A stretch of 64,000 nt of DNA from Ctenosaura bakeri (Eukaryota > Chordata > Lepidosauria > Squamata > Iguanidae), in the NCBI GenBank assembly GCA_948474755.1, contig CAOLHI010001429.1, positions 310,001 through 374,000 of the forward strand. The letters are read 5' to 3'. Both the position numbers and the translations under genes were made by a program. The notes under the pieces are model-generated. The model did not search any database. It was given only the letters and a program-made list of their open reading frames with translations, and was not told the DNA's origin. Below are positions 34,010 through 45,924 of the stretch, piece by piece (within the stretch, counting starts at the first letter, position 1; each line of letters begins with the position of its first letter).

Positions 34010-34096
34010 GGCCCCTCCTAAACTGCAAACCCCAGAATTCCACAGGATGTTGAAAGTGGAATGATAGCACTGTAACAGTCTAGTGCAGAAACGGCC
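34010..34096. mobile_element. Half-copy of MITE family A
   Basis: Starts GGCCCCTCCTAAACTGC at the palindrome centre and runs to GTGCAGAAACGGCC. Only the right arm is present, like 3505-3590. Confidence 0.8.
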
Positions 34097-36794
34097 TTAA
34101 TGTATTTATGTAAATGATTTTAGTGGAATCATTGTTTGGTAGGGCACCTCTTAATTCCCCTTTCTAGCACTGATGTTTTATTTCAGCTGCTATTTCCTTT
34201 TCGATGGTTAACCATTTTGCTTTGATCTGTAAGCTTTTTCATACTAGGATTTTAACAGGTAGCTATTTTGGAGATAACATTATCTCTGTGTACAGACACA
34301 CACTAACTCATTGTTTATTTCATAACCACTCTGACTTATTATTCATCTTACATGGCTCTCCTCAAGCCACTGAACGTGCATCAGTGGACCCCTGGCAGCT
34401 TTGTAAGGTCAGTCAGCAACACAGAAGGCAAAGCGGCTCACATGCAACCCAAACTAGCTAGCATGAGTGACAAGAAGGCAACCAAGAATCAAGATGATAG
34501 TGTTATTAATATGCACCTTTGTCATTATCCTTTGTGGGTGCAATTTTTGCATATCTTTTCACAGAAGGTGTTTATTCCAAATGAGGCTTTCTGGAATAAA
34601 ATAAGAATTTTTGTGAACATCAATAATCCAGCCCTCCTGGAGTGGAAATACAACATGAGTAATTATTTTTATTGAATATTGTTTCTGTTGATATTGTTAT
34701 AGTGTAATCCTATGTTCTTAGTACATCAGCAAACACTAACAACAATGTAATGTTAGGATAGCTGTAAAGAATCAGCCCACTTATCAGTAAAAATGTTTAA
34801 AATGCTTCTGTGTAATATTTCTGTTTTGTGAAAACGGTTAACCAGCCAGAGGAAAAATATGTTCTTTATTGGATGCTTGGGAAAAGAAGCTTGAGAAACA
34901 GGTGAAGCATCATCATCAAGGTCATCATCATAAGATGCTGGGATCCCCAAGGCCAAGCTGTGGAAGAACTGTGGGAAAAGTAGTAGCCTTGAGGAGCAGC
35001 TTCTGTTCAACTAATCCTGAGATCTAAGGAAGTGGTTGCTGAACCAGAAGAAGGAATTTCGGGAGTGGTTAATGATCTGTGAAGATCTAGGGCATTATAA
35101 GCTCAGAGTATGAACTGATGAACTGACTATCTGGATCTCAGAGTGTTGTCTGAGAGCTGAATGGGTTGGGGAATTAGTCATGTTGTTGTTGGTGTATATT
35201 AAATGTTTAAACATAAAGAAATATGTATTTATGTAACTTAATCTTGAGCAGACTTATAATCTGTTTAATCTTTAAGCTATCAAAACCATGGATAGGATGA
35301 AGAATATGGTAGTAGTGAAATGGAAGTGAGACATATTATAGGTACTGTGTCAGGTCATAAGAAGCCACTGAGAAATAATGCATATTTATTTTCTCCATTT
35401 GAATTAAAAGTGATCATTCCCTCATTCATGATCCTCTGAACACCTTCTCCTTCAGGCAATTGGAGCTATTGGCCACATCTCCCCCTACAATGCTTACTCT
35501 TTTCATATTTCTTCTTCTTTCTGTGTCATGCTATGCTCTTGGACTACTCTTGTGTTACTGTTCCATTCATAAGAAGCTTGTAATTTATTTCCATACAAGT
35601 ACATGTGAGTCAGATTGGATTTTGTCAAGCCCCAAGTTGGGAAGAGAGCAGTGGACAATCACTCCCACTGCTCTCTCTTGAACCTCAAAAGTCACACCTG
35701 TGATCTGACTTTTTTCCTTTCTTTCTTCCCTTTCATATCTCCCTCCCCCTCTCTTCTTCCCTGCTTCCCGCCTTGGAGGAAATACCCTGCTTTCTAGGTG
35801 TTTCCTGCATTGCATTCCCATGCTCAGTGGTGGTAATTCTAGGAGGTTTCATGAATGTGTTGCAAATACATGCTATCAAAAATACACTATTAGAGCTATT
35901 ACAATAAAATGCATGTTCTATACTCTGTGTTTATCCAATGGGTTCACATGGGATTTAGCAGGAAGTGGTTGGGGACAACATAAACTTTGTTGGCAGTCTG
36001 TTTCTGATAACCACTTTTATTTCTGCCCTTGCGATTACATAGCTTGGTTGAAATAGTTGTATGGAGAACAGGTATATCCCAGGCCATGTTGTGCTTGTTA
36101 CTGTACATATTACAAAATTTGTGCATGTGCGTATGTATGTGTGTGAAGTGTGAGGTCTTCCTGTGTATTGATCTGAGTTTTTCTGTGTGGTGAGTTTTTG
36201 CCTCTGTTTACATATGCATGTATAAAACACTGATGAGTAACATGTAGGAGCACACACACATATCCTTGCACAAAGACAAACACATGTGTACTATACAAAC
36301 AACACTAGGTACCAACATACTAAATACAGCAACAAAGCCTAGAATATGTGTAATGCTTATTACAAGCAATCATCTTCTAGCATTCTACAAAGGGCAAGAG
36401 TCTGTGGGCCTGCATCTTAAGGATTTCCTCTGGTCCTGGAATGCTTAAGAAAGAGGCATTATTATATTACTTGGAGTTTCTGTACCTACTACAGGGGTTT
36501 ACCTCTACACAGCTGTTATAAAGCTATAGCTTTCCATAGAAACAGAGCAAATATATTTTGCAAACTTTGAAAATATTTCCTGGTACACTTGAAAGACATC
36601 ACTTGCTAAACATTCATAGATCCTCATTGCATTCATGGGAAGGGAATATGGAATAATAGAAGAATGCATGGTTTCTACATTTAAACTTCTAGGTTCAGCT
36701 CCACAGCTTCTCCAGTTAAAAGCATTGCAAATACTGTGGGGAGAGAAGCCTGTGTCAGAGAACCCAAAGAATAGTGGCCACTTGGGCAGTGACG
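34097..36794. other. No recognised gene or element
   Basis: About 2.7 kb of unique-looking sequence. The frames at 34352-34675, 35460-35681 and 35955-36257 lack motifs, start context or codon pattern that would support a gene. TG/CA-rich patches lie at 36120-36290. Confidence 0.45.
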
Positions 36795-36888
36795 GTCTAC
36801 AACTCCATCATCCTTGACTATACTTTATTGGGGCTGATAAGAATTGTAGTCCAAAATGTGTGGTAGGTATCAACCTGGGAAAATTTAG
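36795..36888. mobile_element. Palindromic element, family C
   Basis: CTACAACTCCATCATCCTTG, a middle with GGGGCTGATAAG, then GAATTGTAGTCCAAAATG as an imperfect inverted repeat. Confidence 0.45.
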
Positions 36889-38454
36889 AGCAGACAATAC
36901 TCTAATACTCTAGATGTACCACTGATCTGACCCAGTTTGGGACGATTTCCACTTCTGATGACATGATGTTGGGTAAGAGATTTCTTGTCATAAACCAGCT
37001 TTCCTACCTCTGTGAACTTACCTCCACAGGTACATTTTGTAAATTGGACTAAGAGACATGCTAGAGATGTGTGAACTCTTCCATTTTTTTTTTCTCAACA
37101 AAAAGTTACACTGCATACTTAGGTCAGTTATATTTAAACATGCACGGACAAGGTTTTTTAATAATTATTTTGCATGTTCTCTCAGATCCTTCCATTATTG
37201 CACTTTATTCCCATTGAAAGGAACAAAGACCTGGCTCAGCTGTGCAACTGAGCCTAACTAGTCCTCAGAATATTTCCCTGTTAGCTGGCTGCTTACTGCT
37301 GTGCATTCCTTCCCATTTTCTGTGATCAACTTAATTGTGGGATGTCTTGCAAAACCAGTCACCAGTGAGAAATGCTGTTCCTTTTTTTTGGGTCTGATTT
37401 GGAGGTGTAGCGTAGGGATCAGTGTGCATACCTTCTCATTATGCAGAATCAGATACTGCAGCAATGTATTCTTCGCACAGGTTAAGGTTGGTTACATATT
37501 TTCATTCACTGGCTAACCACGAATCCTGAGAATACTTAAGCATACTTCATACAAGATATTAACCATCAGTGTTTTACAAATTATTGCAATAATAATTCTG
37601 CTTTCACCAACACAAGTTAGGATCAATTTTTACATTAGCAACTTGTTTACTAACTGCCAATAATTGCTCACTGTATGGTAATATCAGCTGAACAAGACTG
37701 CTCCTGTTTCTTAACTTCTGTTCTACTGACCAGACTTTTTGGCTGAATTAGTGATCTTTTGTAGTATTTACTAGGTCATGGGGGTTCCTGACTGAGAAGA
37801 CTGTCCACATCTAAGCAATGACTTAGTCATCTCTCTCTCTCTCTCTCTTTGTGAAAAATAACAATAATGATAACAAGAAGAAGGCATTTATTTCAAGCAC
37901 ATTTCCCCTCCTACTCAGCCAAAAATAGCTCCTGAAGTAACTTATATAAATGCAATAAATAAACAGTCTTTATCTGCAACACAAAAGACAACATAAAAAG
38001 AAAAAAAGGAAAGAGGAAGAAAGTGGGGGGAAGCAAGCTCAGACACCATTTTTTAAAATTAAATATTAGTGATAATGATCAAGTGGAGTAGAAACAATTG
38101 AGGGAGAAGAGAGGTGGGATGGAGTTAGAATGACCTTCTTACCTCTCCCTGTACTGCAGCTGGTGGAATAGCTCCTGCCAGGTGAGCATTGAGAGTAGGG
38201 ACACATCTGAGGTGATGGCTGCTGGTTAATAATGAATTTGTTACTTTTAATTTTATTCGCTAAAGGAGCAAGGCTGGCAAGTTGATAAGTTGTTCCACAT
38301 ATTTGCTCCTTATGCATTAGATTTAATTGCAATATAAGATGGTTGCTCTTTTGGGATTTTAAGGAACCGAGGAAGATAATTATTGTTAAGTGTCCTAGTG
38401 AACGTTCCAAGTGCAAGGGCGGAAAGGGAAAGAAGGTGCACAGTGATTTAGCCA
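36889..38454. other. No recognised gene or element
   Basis: CT run at about 37831-37848. The minus frame 38066-38590 (174 codons) is the longest here but has no recognised motif and runs through an L2-like tail, so I do not call it. Confidence 0.45.
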
Positions 38455-38515
38455 CCTTGAGTCCACTTTTGGAAGAAAGGTGGGATATAAATCCAGTGCA
38501 TAAATAAAATTTAAG
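38455..38515 (+). mobile_element. L2-like LINE 3' tail fragment
   Basis: CACCTTGAGTCCACTTTTGG followed by AAGGTGGGATATAAATCC and an AT-rich end resembles the conserved 3' end of L2-like LINEs and their SINEs. Confidence 0.5.
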
Positions 38516-39505
38516 GAAGCAGTTAACATTCAGGTGGCTCTTGATGATACAAATGGAAGTATTTGCATCACAGTGAGCTAGATAGGTCAAGAAATGAAAG
38601 TCATGATGGAGAGCAAGTCAAAGAAAGACCTACAGTCCTTGTTAGATATAGGAATAGAAGAGAAGGCAGTGGGAAGCTTCAGGGAGGGCTTCACAGGGGT
38701 CTGAATTACAAGTGAGGTTAATAGCAGAAATCTGGACAGAGAAGAAAACTCCATCCATGGAATGCTAGAGAAGAAACTGCTAGAATGATTGTAATGAGGT
38801 AGGAGGTGATCAAACCATGAACTAGAATTTTTTAAAAAGAGATGGAATAGAAAGATAAGATTTTTCTACCAGCATTCAGGGGAAAGTAACTTGGTGACAA
38901 TAGACTGAATTTGATTAAACAGGTAACTGAAATTCCCCTACATTCTGTAAGATAGTTTTGCTGGTTACATTTTTCTTGCCAACAGTATAGCTTTCCTCTC
39001 TCTGACTTTCACACAACAGAGAGCTCAGTAGTTGTTTGCATTATGAAGTCTGAATGAGACTGTGGCTTGGACTCTTCCCTAGTACATGGAGGAATTCAGC
39101 TGGCAACATTTGGTGTCATGATTTCCCTGAGGATTCCTTACAATAATGATTTCTGTAAATAAAGGCCAGAATCAAGATCTGTCTTGTAATAGGTTTGTGT
39201 TTGCCTAAAGGCTAGACTGTGATCCCTTGACTCTGTTGGGTAATAGGATTTTTGTCTGTATAACAAATGTTTCAAAACGAGTTGCAGACTCAGCTAGGAT
39301 AGGATAAAAATGCAATCAATCAATAGATGTGACCAGGGAATCTGCTCCATGGCCCTTGGGCCAGTGACGTTTCTGCCAATCTTTGTGGAATTGTGTGTCT
39401 TGTCACCCTGCCAGATTGCTCAGGATAGATTTCATGATCTTTTCACATGTTATCTTCATGAAAACCTAATGAGCCAGGGAACTGAGTGAAAGTGACAGAC
39501 TCATG
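38516..39505. other. No recognised gene or element
   Basis: Unique-looking sequence. Confidence 0.5.
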
Positions 39506-39660
39506 GGCCATTTCCGTACTAGACTATTATAGTGTTATTATTCCACTTTCAACATCCTATGGAATCCTGGGGTTTGCAGTTTAGGGAGGTGCCTCAAAGG
39601 ACTCCATAGGATGTTGAAAGTGGAATAACAGCACTGTAACAGTCTAGTGAGGAAATGGCC
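39506..39660. mobile_element. MITE family A (copy 9, short centre)
   Basis: GGCCATTTCCGTACTAGAC to GTGAGGAAATGGCC with ATG on both flanks (39503-39505, 39661-39663). The central loop is reduced to GGTGCCTCAAAGG. Confidence 0.92.
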
Positions 39661-40349
39661 ATGGTTCCCAAATCTGTTTCCTGCTTGAAACTAGAATGGG
39701 GTGTTATGGAAGTTGCATGGTTCCCACTGAAATGAGCAGCCCTGCCTCTCTTCCTCCACTCTCCACTGTAACTTCTAATAATCACAAATATGTACTCCAC
39801 TTTACCCATTAGGAATCTACAGAATTGGTAGAGAAACATGGGGAGCAGCTACCCTACCTCATGGATTTCAGATTACCTGATGCTATTTGATGAAGAAGCA
39901 TCCATGGTAGAAAAATGAAATCTGGCGAGGTTGTTTTCAGTAGGAAACATATAATTTTCATATTATCTAGTTCCAACCTGATAGGATTGTGACCTCAGGT
40001 CTACCTAGTCTGAGTGCAATTTTTTTTGTCTATTACATCACATTGGCTCAAGTCTAATTCTCATTGTGAAGTGTATATGAAGCAGGAGATGGGCTCATGT
40101 ATCTGGACAAAACTTGGACTCAGGCTTTGGTGAGGGCTGTGGGTGCTACTTAGGCTGGGGTGAGGGCTGTGTCTACATTAGTGAACAGAACCCTCAGTTC
40201 AGGACAAGAAGAAAAGCTGTGCTGGATCAGGATGGAAGTCTTTCTCATTTAGCATTCAGTTTCCACCAGTGGAAAGACCTCTGACAGCCAGACATGAAAG
40301 TAACATCCTTCTTTTGAGGCATATCTCTGACTTAGAAGTATGTTGAAAA
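39661..40349. other. No recognised gene or element
   Basis: A GGCTTTGGTGAGGGCTGTG motif is repeated imperfectly near 40123 and 40153. Nothing else. Confidence 0.45.
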
Positions 40350-40577
40350 GCCACGTGGTGTGGTGACTTCAATGTTGGACTAGGATTCTGGGAGACCAGT
40401 GTTTGAATCCCTGCTTGGCCATGTAAACTCTCTCGGTGACCTTGGGCAAGTCATACTTTCTCAGCCTCAGAGGAAAGTAAAGGCAAGCCCCTGAACAAAT
40501 CTTGCCACAATAACCCCTAAGGTTCACCTTAGGGTCATCGTAAGTCAGAAATGACTCGAAGGCACATAACAACAACA
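40350..40577 (+). mobile_element. tRNA-derived SINE, near full length
   Basis: AGCCACGTGGTGTGGTGAC head, GGGAGACCAGTGTTTGAATC box B-like, GACCTTGGGCAAGTCATAC, CTCAGCCTCAGAGGAAAG, then the Bov-B-like GGGTCATCGTAAGTCAGAAA and GGCACATAACAACAACAG end. The most complete copy in the window. Confidence 0.9.
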
Positions 40578-40832
40578 GAGGCATGTTGTTTGGATCATGA
40601 GATTTCATTTAGCTATCATGGCAAATACCTATATTGCATTCAGTGGTATGGGGTTAAGTGTTGAAATGCAGGTGCTCCTTAAGATGCTCCCTATGGCCAT
40701 AGCACTGCAAGGAGAGTCCCAAATGCAGGCTGCTGTGTTGATCTGTATCAACAAGCCAATCCTACCAGTTTCTTTCCATTAGGGTAGGCCTTTTGTAAAG
40801 CTGGTGGGCCTTAAGTGCTGATTCAAGACCAA

Positions 40833-41265
40833 GGTCCTTTCCGCAGCTTTCCTTTTGTTGGTTCTGTGGTGTGGGAATCGTGCGAGCAGCCTCTAGTGTG
40901 AAGCTCTTGCATCCCCACTGCTTCAGCTCCGCATGAGCTGCCTGCTCCGGAGCAGGCAGTGTGAGAACCCCACCTCTTCCTTCCACAGGGACAGCCTGGG
41001 AGTTTCCCAGGCTGCGCTGGGGCAGGAAGCATGACCACCACAGTTCCAGAGGCTCCACATGCACAGCAAATGCGCATGGGGCCCTGGAGCAATGTGCAAT
41101 CGTGCACCATTTTTGGCTGAAAGCCAAAAATGAAAAAGTGCGTGAACGGTGCCTGCCCTACCCTGGAGTGTCATGCGATTGTGAGTGTGTCATGCAGATC
41201 GCTCCTCACAATCGCATGACGCTCCAGGTGCCCTTTCGCATAGGAAATGCCATGTGAAAAGGGCC
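40833..41265 (+). mobile_element. MITE family B (B2 subtype)
   Basis: Termini GGTCCTTTCCGCAGC and GTGAAAAGGGCC, with CAA on both flanks (40830-40832, 41266-41268). Nested inverted repeats include CTGCCTGCTCCGGAGCAGGC, TTTTTGGCTGAAAGCCAAAAA and TGTCATGCGATTGTGAG with CTCACAATCGCATGACG. All frames over it (40762-41257, both strands) are shadows of this hairpin-rich element. Confidence 0.88.
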
Positions 41266-41509
41266 CAAGGTTCTCGCCAGTACTTTAGATTACAAGAGGC
41301 ATAGTTCACATTGTTGCAGGGAACAATCCTATTGCAGCTACTGTGTTGTCTGCAGTCAGGCTCAGAGGGAAGAGAGGGGCAAATGATACCTTTTCCCTGC
41401 TTATCTAGAAGCCCTGCCACTGAGAGCCTCGAGTCCTCTACCATTGAATATATTTGTGTTTCCATCCTTAAGTATTATTTGACCTGAGAACTGTGTGTTT
41501 GTCAGCCAA

Positions 41510-41535
41510 GCAGCAGCAGCAGCAGCAGCAGCAGC
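41510..41535. repeat. (CAG)n microsatellite
   Basis: About nine CAG/AGC units; probably the end of the antisense SINE-like fragment that follows. Confidence 0.9.
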
Positions 41536-41660
41536 TGTTTTTCAAGCCATTGCCAACTTATAGTGGCCTAAGATGAGCTAATCATGGAGGTTTTTTTTGG
41601 CAAGATTAATTTAGAGGGGGATTTGCCATTGTCTTCCTCTGTTGTGCCCAAACCTCTGGA
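41536..41660 (-). mobile_element. SINE 3' fragment, antisense (degenerate)
   Basis: Reads in reverse as the body and Bov-B-like end of the SINE family; only the 3' half is discernible. Confidence 0.5.
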
Positions 41661-42084
41661 GCCATGACTGTGGCTGTGGCTATCAAGAAAGCTGAGGGTG
41701 TTCCTTCTGTCTTATCTTTCTCAATGTCTTTGCAGGCACAGGAAAAGTCACTTGAATACTTCTGGTATGATGTCTCAAGTTGATTTAAGGCACTTCTCTG
41801 AATTTGGAAAAGAGACATTTCTCCAAATTAAAATGCATAACTTGTTAAATAAAAAGAGCTTGTACGGATATCTAAAATCACAGCAAGAGCCTGTAAATCC
41901 CTTTTGGGCAATACCTTGTATTACATGGGTTGGGACTGGAGCCAGCAGCCTATGTTCTGCAGCTCGAGGGCTGGGTGTAGGGTGAAGAAATGAGAGAAAC
42001 TACTGTTCAGAACTCAACTAAGCCATGACCTTAGAGTATTTCTCAGCTCAGGCTCCCTTTGGTAATCATCCCTCCCTCTATTTT

Positions 42085-42089
<5 letters not shown>

Positions 42090-42127
<38 letters not shown>
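42090..42127. repeat. (GATT)n microsatellite
   Basis: Nine to ten TGAT units in a row. Confidence 0.95.
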
Positions 42128-42686
42128 CAGGTCATTCTTTGCTGTGTCAATTTCAAAGATGTTGAGAGATTTCTTATTCAGAGCCAAATAAGGCACACAG
42201 TGCACTGTTCTTGCTGAGACTGAGCTGCTGTGTCTTGTAAATATGGAGTGCAAGGAGTTGCCTTGTGCTGAGTCCAGCCATTGGTCTTTCTAGTGCAGCC
42301 TTGTCTGCTTTGAACGGCTGGAAGCAATGGTTCTTTAGGATTTCAGAAAGGAGTATTTCCCACTCTTGACTGTAGACCACAGAGACTGAGCCTGGACCTT
42401 TTGCACATAAGTCACATGCTCTATCACTGAGCTAAGGGGCCCTTCACTAACCATGCTTCCCATTCAGCTTCTTGGATGGAAGACTATCTAGGAACTGCAC
42501 AAACAGAGGCTGCTCTGAGCTCTGTAAGCAAAGAAGCCTACAAACCAACATCTATCCATCCACATCCATCCATCTCTCAAAAGACAAAACCAAACTTTGA
42601 AACAAAACATTATGATTATGACAAGCACATGAAGAGTCATGGAAAGGAGAGCTATGAGCAACAGTAAAAGTGTTTTACCCTCATTA

Positions 42687-43116
42687 AATAATTTTTATTA
42701 AAAATTTAAATGAAAAAGAATAAAAAAAACCCTTCCCGCTTCCAGACATCAATTTTCCCAGTTGAATCTCAGTTTAATATTCCATTCCATATAAACATTC
42801 CACAACAATCGTAAACTATTACTTTTAACTTATATTTAACTATTTACATTTTATCTTTTACCACCTCATTTTGTCTTTCACCTTTCTCACAGTCTTTCTT
42901 TCTTTTCCCCTATCTTATTCTTTTATCCAATTCAATACCTCTCACCATTCTCTTTCAAAGCCCTGGATTGGCTTATTTTTAAGTGAAAAAGTTAGCTTTT
43001 CTGTCGCTTCCACATCCAGAACTTTGAATTTCCATTCTCTTATATCAATATATTTTCTTTCTTTCCAGTGTTGAGCATAAGTCAGTCTTGCTGAAGTTAC
43101 TATGTATAACAATGTC
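42687..43116 (-). mobile_element. L1 LINE 3' end with 15-bp target duplication
   Basis: The minus-strand frame 43181-42942 gives LLYIVTSARLTYAQHWK and EKLTFSLKNKPIQGFEREW, the L1 ORF2 C-terminus. The element is bounded by the direct repeat GTTTTACCCTCATTA at 42672-42686 and 43117-43131, identical in both places, and has an A-rich 3' end with AATAAA on the minus strand. 5'-truncated, about 430 bp, inactive. Confidence 0.9.
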
Positions 43117-43131
43117 GTTTTACCCTCATTA

Positions 43132-43920
43132 GAAGAAATTGTATCAGAAAGATCTGTCCAGATCATGGACTTGAACCACAAGACTGAAATTTAAATCTTC
43201 CAGTCGTTATGAAACTCACTTAATGGCCATCCCACCCCTAGCTATCTCAGAGTTATTTTGAGGATAAAATGGGCAAGAAGCTGGGCAAACTTTCAGTTTT
43301 CAAGATTTACTTTGTTCACTAGAAATACATGGGATCTTTTTTGCTTATTATTGAAATCTCAGTGCCTCACATCTAGAGGCAGGTACACAAGAGGGGCAGA
43401 GTAGGGATGCTCTTAGTGTATTTAGCTCTAGAGCAAGCTGATTTCCAGGAAAAGTTTGGGTAAAGTTAGGCTGTAGAAGAGAAGGCATTCAGTGGTGACT
43501 AGCATGGCACAGGAGACATAAAACAGATCTACTCAGAAGAGGTTTTGGTTCTCATTGAGGCTGTGTCTGGGCTCTGTCATTTCAGTCTGTGAGTGCAGAC
43601 TTGTAGGATTAAAAAAAATCCATGCATATATAAAACTAGAGTTCCAGCCTAGCATATGTAGAGAACTTCTTTTTTGTCTGTCTGTCTGTCTATCTGTCTG
43701 TCTATCTGTCTGTCTATGTTTTGCGTTGATGAACCTTCAGTCACCTGCATTCTTAAGTTCTACAAATGAGGTTCAGGTTTATGCCTCTAATAAGATGAAG
43801 GCTTAAGGCAGAGGTGGTTAAGTGTCAGGAGTTGTGGGGATAGCACCCCTGCTATACTTCTGATTACATTTTTGCAGTCATGAGAATGGAGAATTTCTTT
43901 TTAACATTTGCAAATTACAG
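43132..43920. other. No recognised gene; one CTGT microsatellite
   Basis: Array of CTGT and CTAT at 43676-43717. Nothing else recognised. Confidence 0.5.
43676..43717. repeat. (CTGT)n/(CTAT)n microsatellite
   Basis: About ten tetranucleotide units. Confidence 0.92.
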
Positions 43921-43923
43921 TCA

Positions 43924-44382
43924 GGCCCTTTCTGCACACGGCGAGGGAAACACTCCCCGCTGTTACTCACCGGTTTTTTGGTGGGTCCGGGTGAGTCCGT
44001 CGGGACGAGGAGCAGTGCGAGCTCGTCGCTCCGCACTGCTCCAGCATCCAAAATGGTGGCTTCCAGTTGGGGGAGCCAACCGGAGAAGCTCGCCAGCCTA
44101 AAGCCCGCCCCTGGCAGATCTGCAGGCACGCACTTGCGCGAGCCTGCAAATCTGCACTGGAGTGCGGCGACGGAGTGACATGGAGTCGCACGCTCCGTGC
44201 TTTTTAAAAACCTCTAAAAAGAGTCTTTTAAAAAGCACGCTGCGCGACCAGTTCTGGTCGCTCCGGAATGGACTGAGGTATGGAACTACAAGAAGTAGTT
44301 CGCCCCAGTCCACTCTACAATGCAGAAGACCTCCGTTGGAGGTCGCTCTGCACCGTTTTAATAGCCCGGTGCGGAAAAGGTA
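43924..44382 (+). mobile_element. MITE family B (B3 subtype)
   Basis: Starts GGCCCTTTCTGCACACGG and ends GTGCGGAAAAGGTA, which is GGCC if the last two bases have mutated; the flanks are then TCA on both sides (43921-43923, 44383-44385). Internal inverted repeats: GAGCAGTGCGAGC with CTCCGCACTGCTC; GCACGCTCCGTGC; CTTTTTAAAAAC with GTCTTTTAAAAAG. The six overlapping frames on both strands across it are shadows. Confidence 0.82.
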
Positions 44383-44385
44383 TCA

Positions 44386-44637
44386 ATCTTCCATATATTT
44401 GTATTCTGTATCCACAGATTCAACCAACTATGGCCTGAATATATTCCAAACAAAACAAAACAAACATTTCCAAAAAGTGAACTGTAATTGTGCCATTTTA
44501 TATAAGGGATGCCATTTTACTTCAACATTGTACACAATGGAACTTGAGCATCCATGAATTTTGGTATCCATGGAGGCCCTGGAACCAAACCCAGCACATA
44601 CCAAGGGCCCACTGCAACGCTTTAGTAGCATTGTTTT
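44386..44637. other. No recognised gene or element
   Basis: The plus frame 44162-44557 runs from the MITE into this region and is not a gene. Text such as TCCACAGATTCAACCAACTA suggests an unrecognised old repeat. Confidence 0.4.
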
Positions 44638-44706
44638 AGATTAGTGTAGCTGCCTTGGATCCCATTTGGGAGAAATGTGGGATATAAATTCAATAAACAA
44701 ACCTAA
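44638..44706 (+). mobile_element. L2-like LINE 3' tail fragment
   Basis: GCTGCCTTGGATCCCATTTG, GGAGAAATGTGGGATATAAA and TTCAATAAACAAAC is a typical L2-type 3' terminus. Confidence 0.6.
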
Positions 44707-44953
44707 CAAACAGATTGTCATGCCTCCCTGCCCCAGGCATTCTAGTTTCAGGAGAGGCTTTCATAAGTCAACCAGAAGTCAATTTGGTTTTTTTGACATT
44801 TTATAAAAAATTGGGGCAGGTGGAGGGATTTGAGGCCATGCAAACAGCAGCGAGGAGATCTGCTTGCTGTCCTCAGGGTGCACTTTCCCCACACCTGGCT
44901 TGGGGCATCCCAGGATAGCTCATAGGGATTGAAGGAGTTGTTAATTTGTCAAA

Positions 44954-45114
44954 GGCTGTTTCTGCACTAGACTGTTATAGTGCTATTATTCTACTTTCAA
45001 TATCCTATGGAATCCTGGGGTTTTGAGGCCCCTTCCCAAATTGCAAATCCCAGGATTCCATAGGATGTTGGAAGTGGAATAATAGCACTATAACAGTCTA
45101 GTGTCCAAATGTCC
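44954..45114. mobile_element. MITE family A (copy 10)
   Basis: GGCTGTTTCTGCACTAGAC to CTAGTGTCCAAATGTCC, with AAA on both flanks (44951-44953, 45115-45117). Short centre TTTTGAGGCCCCTTCCC. Confidence 0.88.
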
Positions 45115-45924
45115 AAAGTTGATTCCCAAGCAGAGCAGTGTGGCATGCAAACTGCAATTAGGAGTACATTGTTAGTTAATTGTGGCTTTTCCCTTTTCCC
45201 TTTCAAAAGCACACAAAGATTCTTTTGTTTTTGTACATTGTTAGTGCCTTCAAGCCCTTAACCTGAGCCCTGACACTTCTTCAGCAGCCCTTTTGTCAAA
45301 GCCAATTACTGCTAGAAAGACCTGATGGGCTCTTCATTATTAGGTTTTTATTGTTGTTACCTAGCATTGATTAGTAATTTGTAGCCACTGGCTCCTTTCC
45401 TGTGCCTTCGAGCTGAGTTCTTGTGAGTGCCTCAAGGACATTTTTCAGCCAAGGACAGTGGAACCATCACTCTTTGTCCTTTCTGCATGGTGTGCTTTTT
45501 TGTGGCAGTAAACAAAACAAAACACAAACCCTTTAAACAGAAAGCTTCAGTTCACTCAGTTGATGGAAAATCCTAGGAGATTCCCACAGTCCACTCTCTC
45601 ATTTAGAAGAAAGAGACACTTGCCTTATGTCAGAATTCAGCAACGGCATTCCCAGTCCCAAATCTAGCCAGCAGCAGCTTTGTACCAGCTCCTGCCAGAG
45701 CCCTATATCCCTCAACCCCCTTCGCATCTATGATGGATCTCAATTGCTTTCTCCCAATGTGAGATAGAGGCAAAGAATAATTTTGTTTCTCACCCCCACA
45801 ATGGTTCTAAGTCCCAGGAAATCTAAATCGTTCCCTTAGAAGAGTCAGATTGTGACATCAGAATCAGAGAAAGTTGCTGGACACAAGCAAGATTTCAGTC
45901 TTAGATTAACATTAGATTAGGTCC
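45115..45924. other. No recognised gene or element
   Basis: Unique-looking sequence. Confidence 0.5.

Larger units (their letters stand above)
41269..42671. other. No gene; simple repeats and a possible SINE fragment
   Basis: Holds the AGC array (41510-41535) and GATT array (42090-42127). 41536-41660 (GCCATTGCCAACTTATAGTG, TGGCAAGATTAATTTAGAGG, GGATTTGCCATTGTCTTCCT) looks like the reverse complement of the SINE 3' half. Frames here have no motif. Confidence 0.45.

Noticed and set aside
34352..34675. 107-codon plus-strand frame
   Set aside because: No known motif, no splice or promoter context and no repeat of it elsewhere in the window.
38066..38590. 174-codon minus-strand frame
   Set aside because: No recognisable motif, it crosses an L2-like tail, and its composition looks like random intergenic sequence.
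40762..41257. Overlapping frames on both strands near 41 kb
   Set aside because: All lie over a hairpin-rich MITE with matching 3-bp flanks; a similar inverted copy at 640-1063 gives different frames.
43880..44557. Set of six overlapping frames near 44 kb
   Set aside because: They cover the GC-rich MITE 43924-44382 and reflect its inverted repeats.
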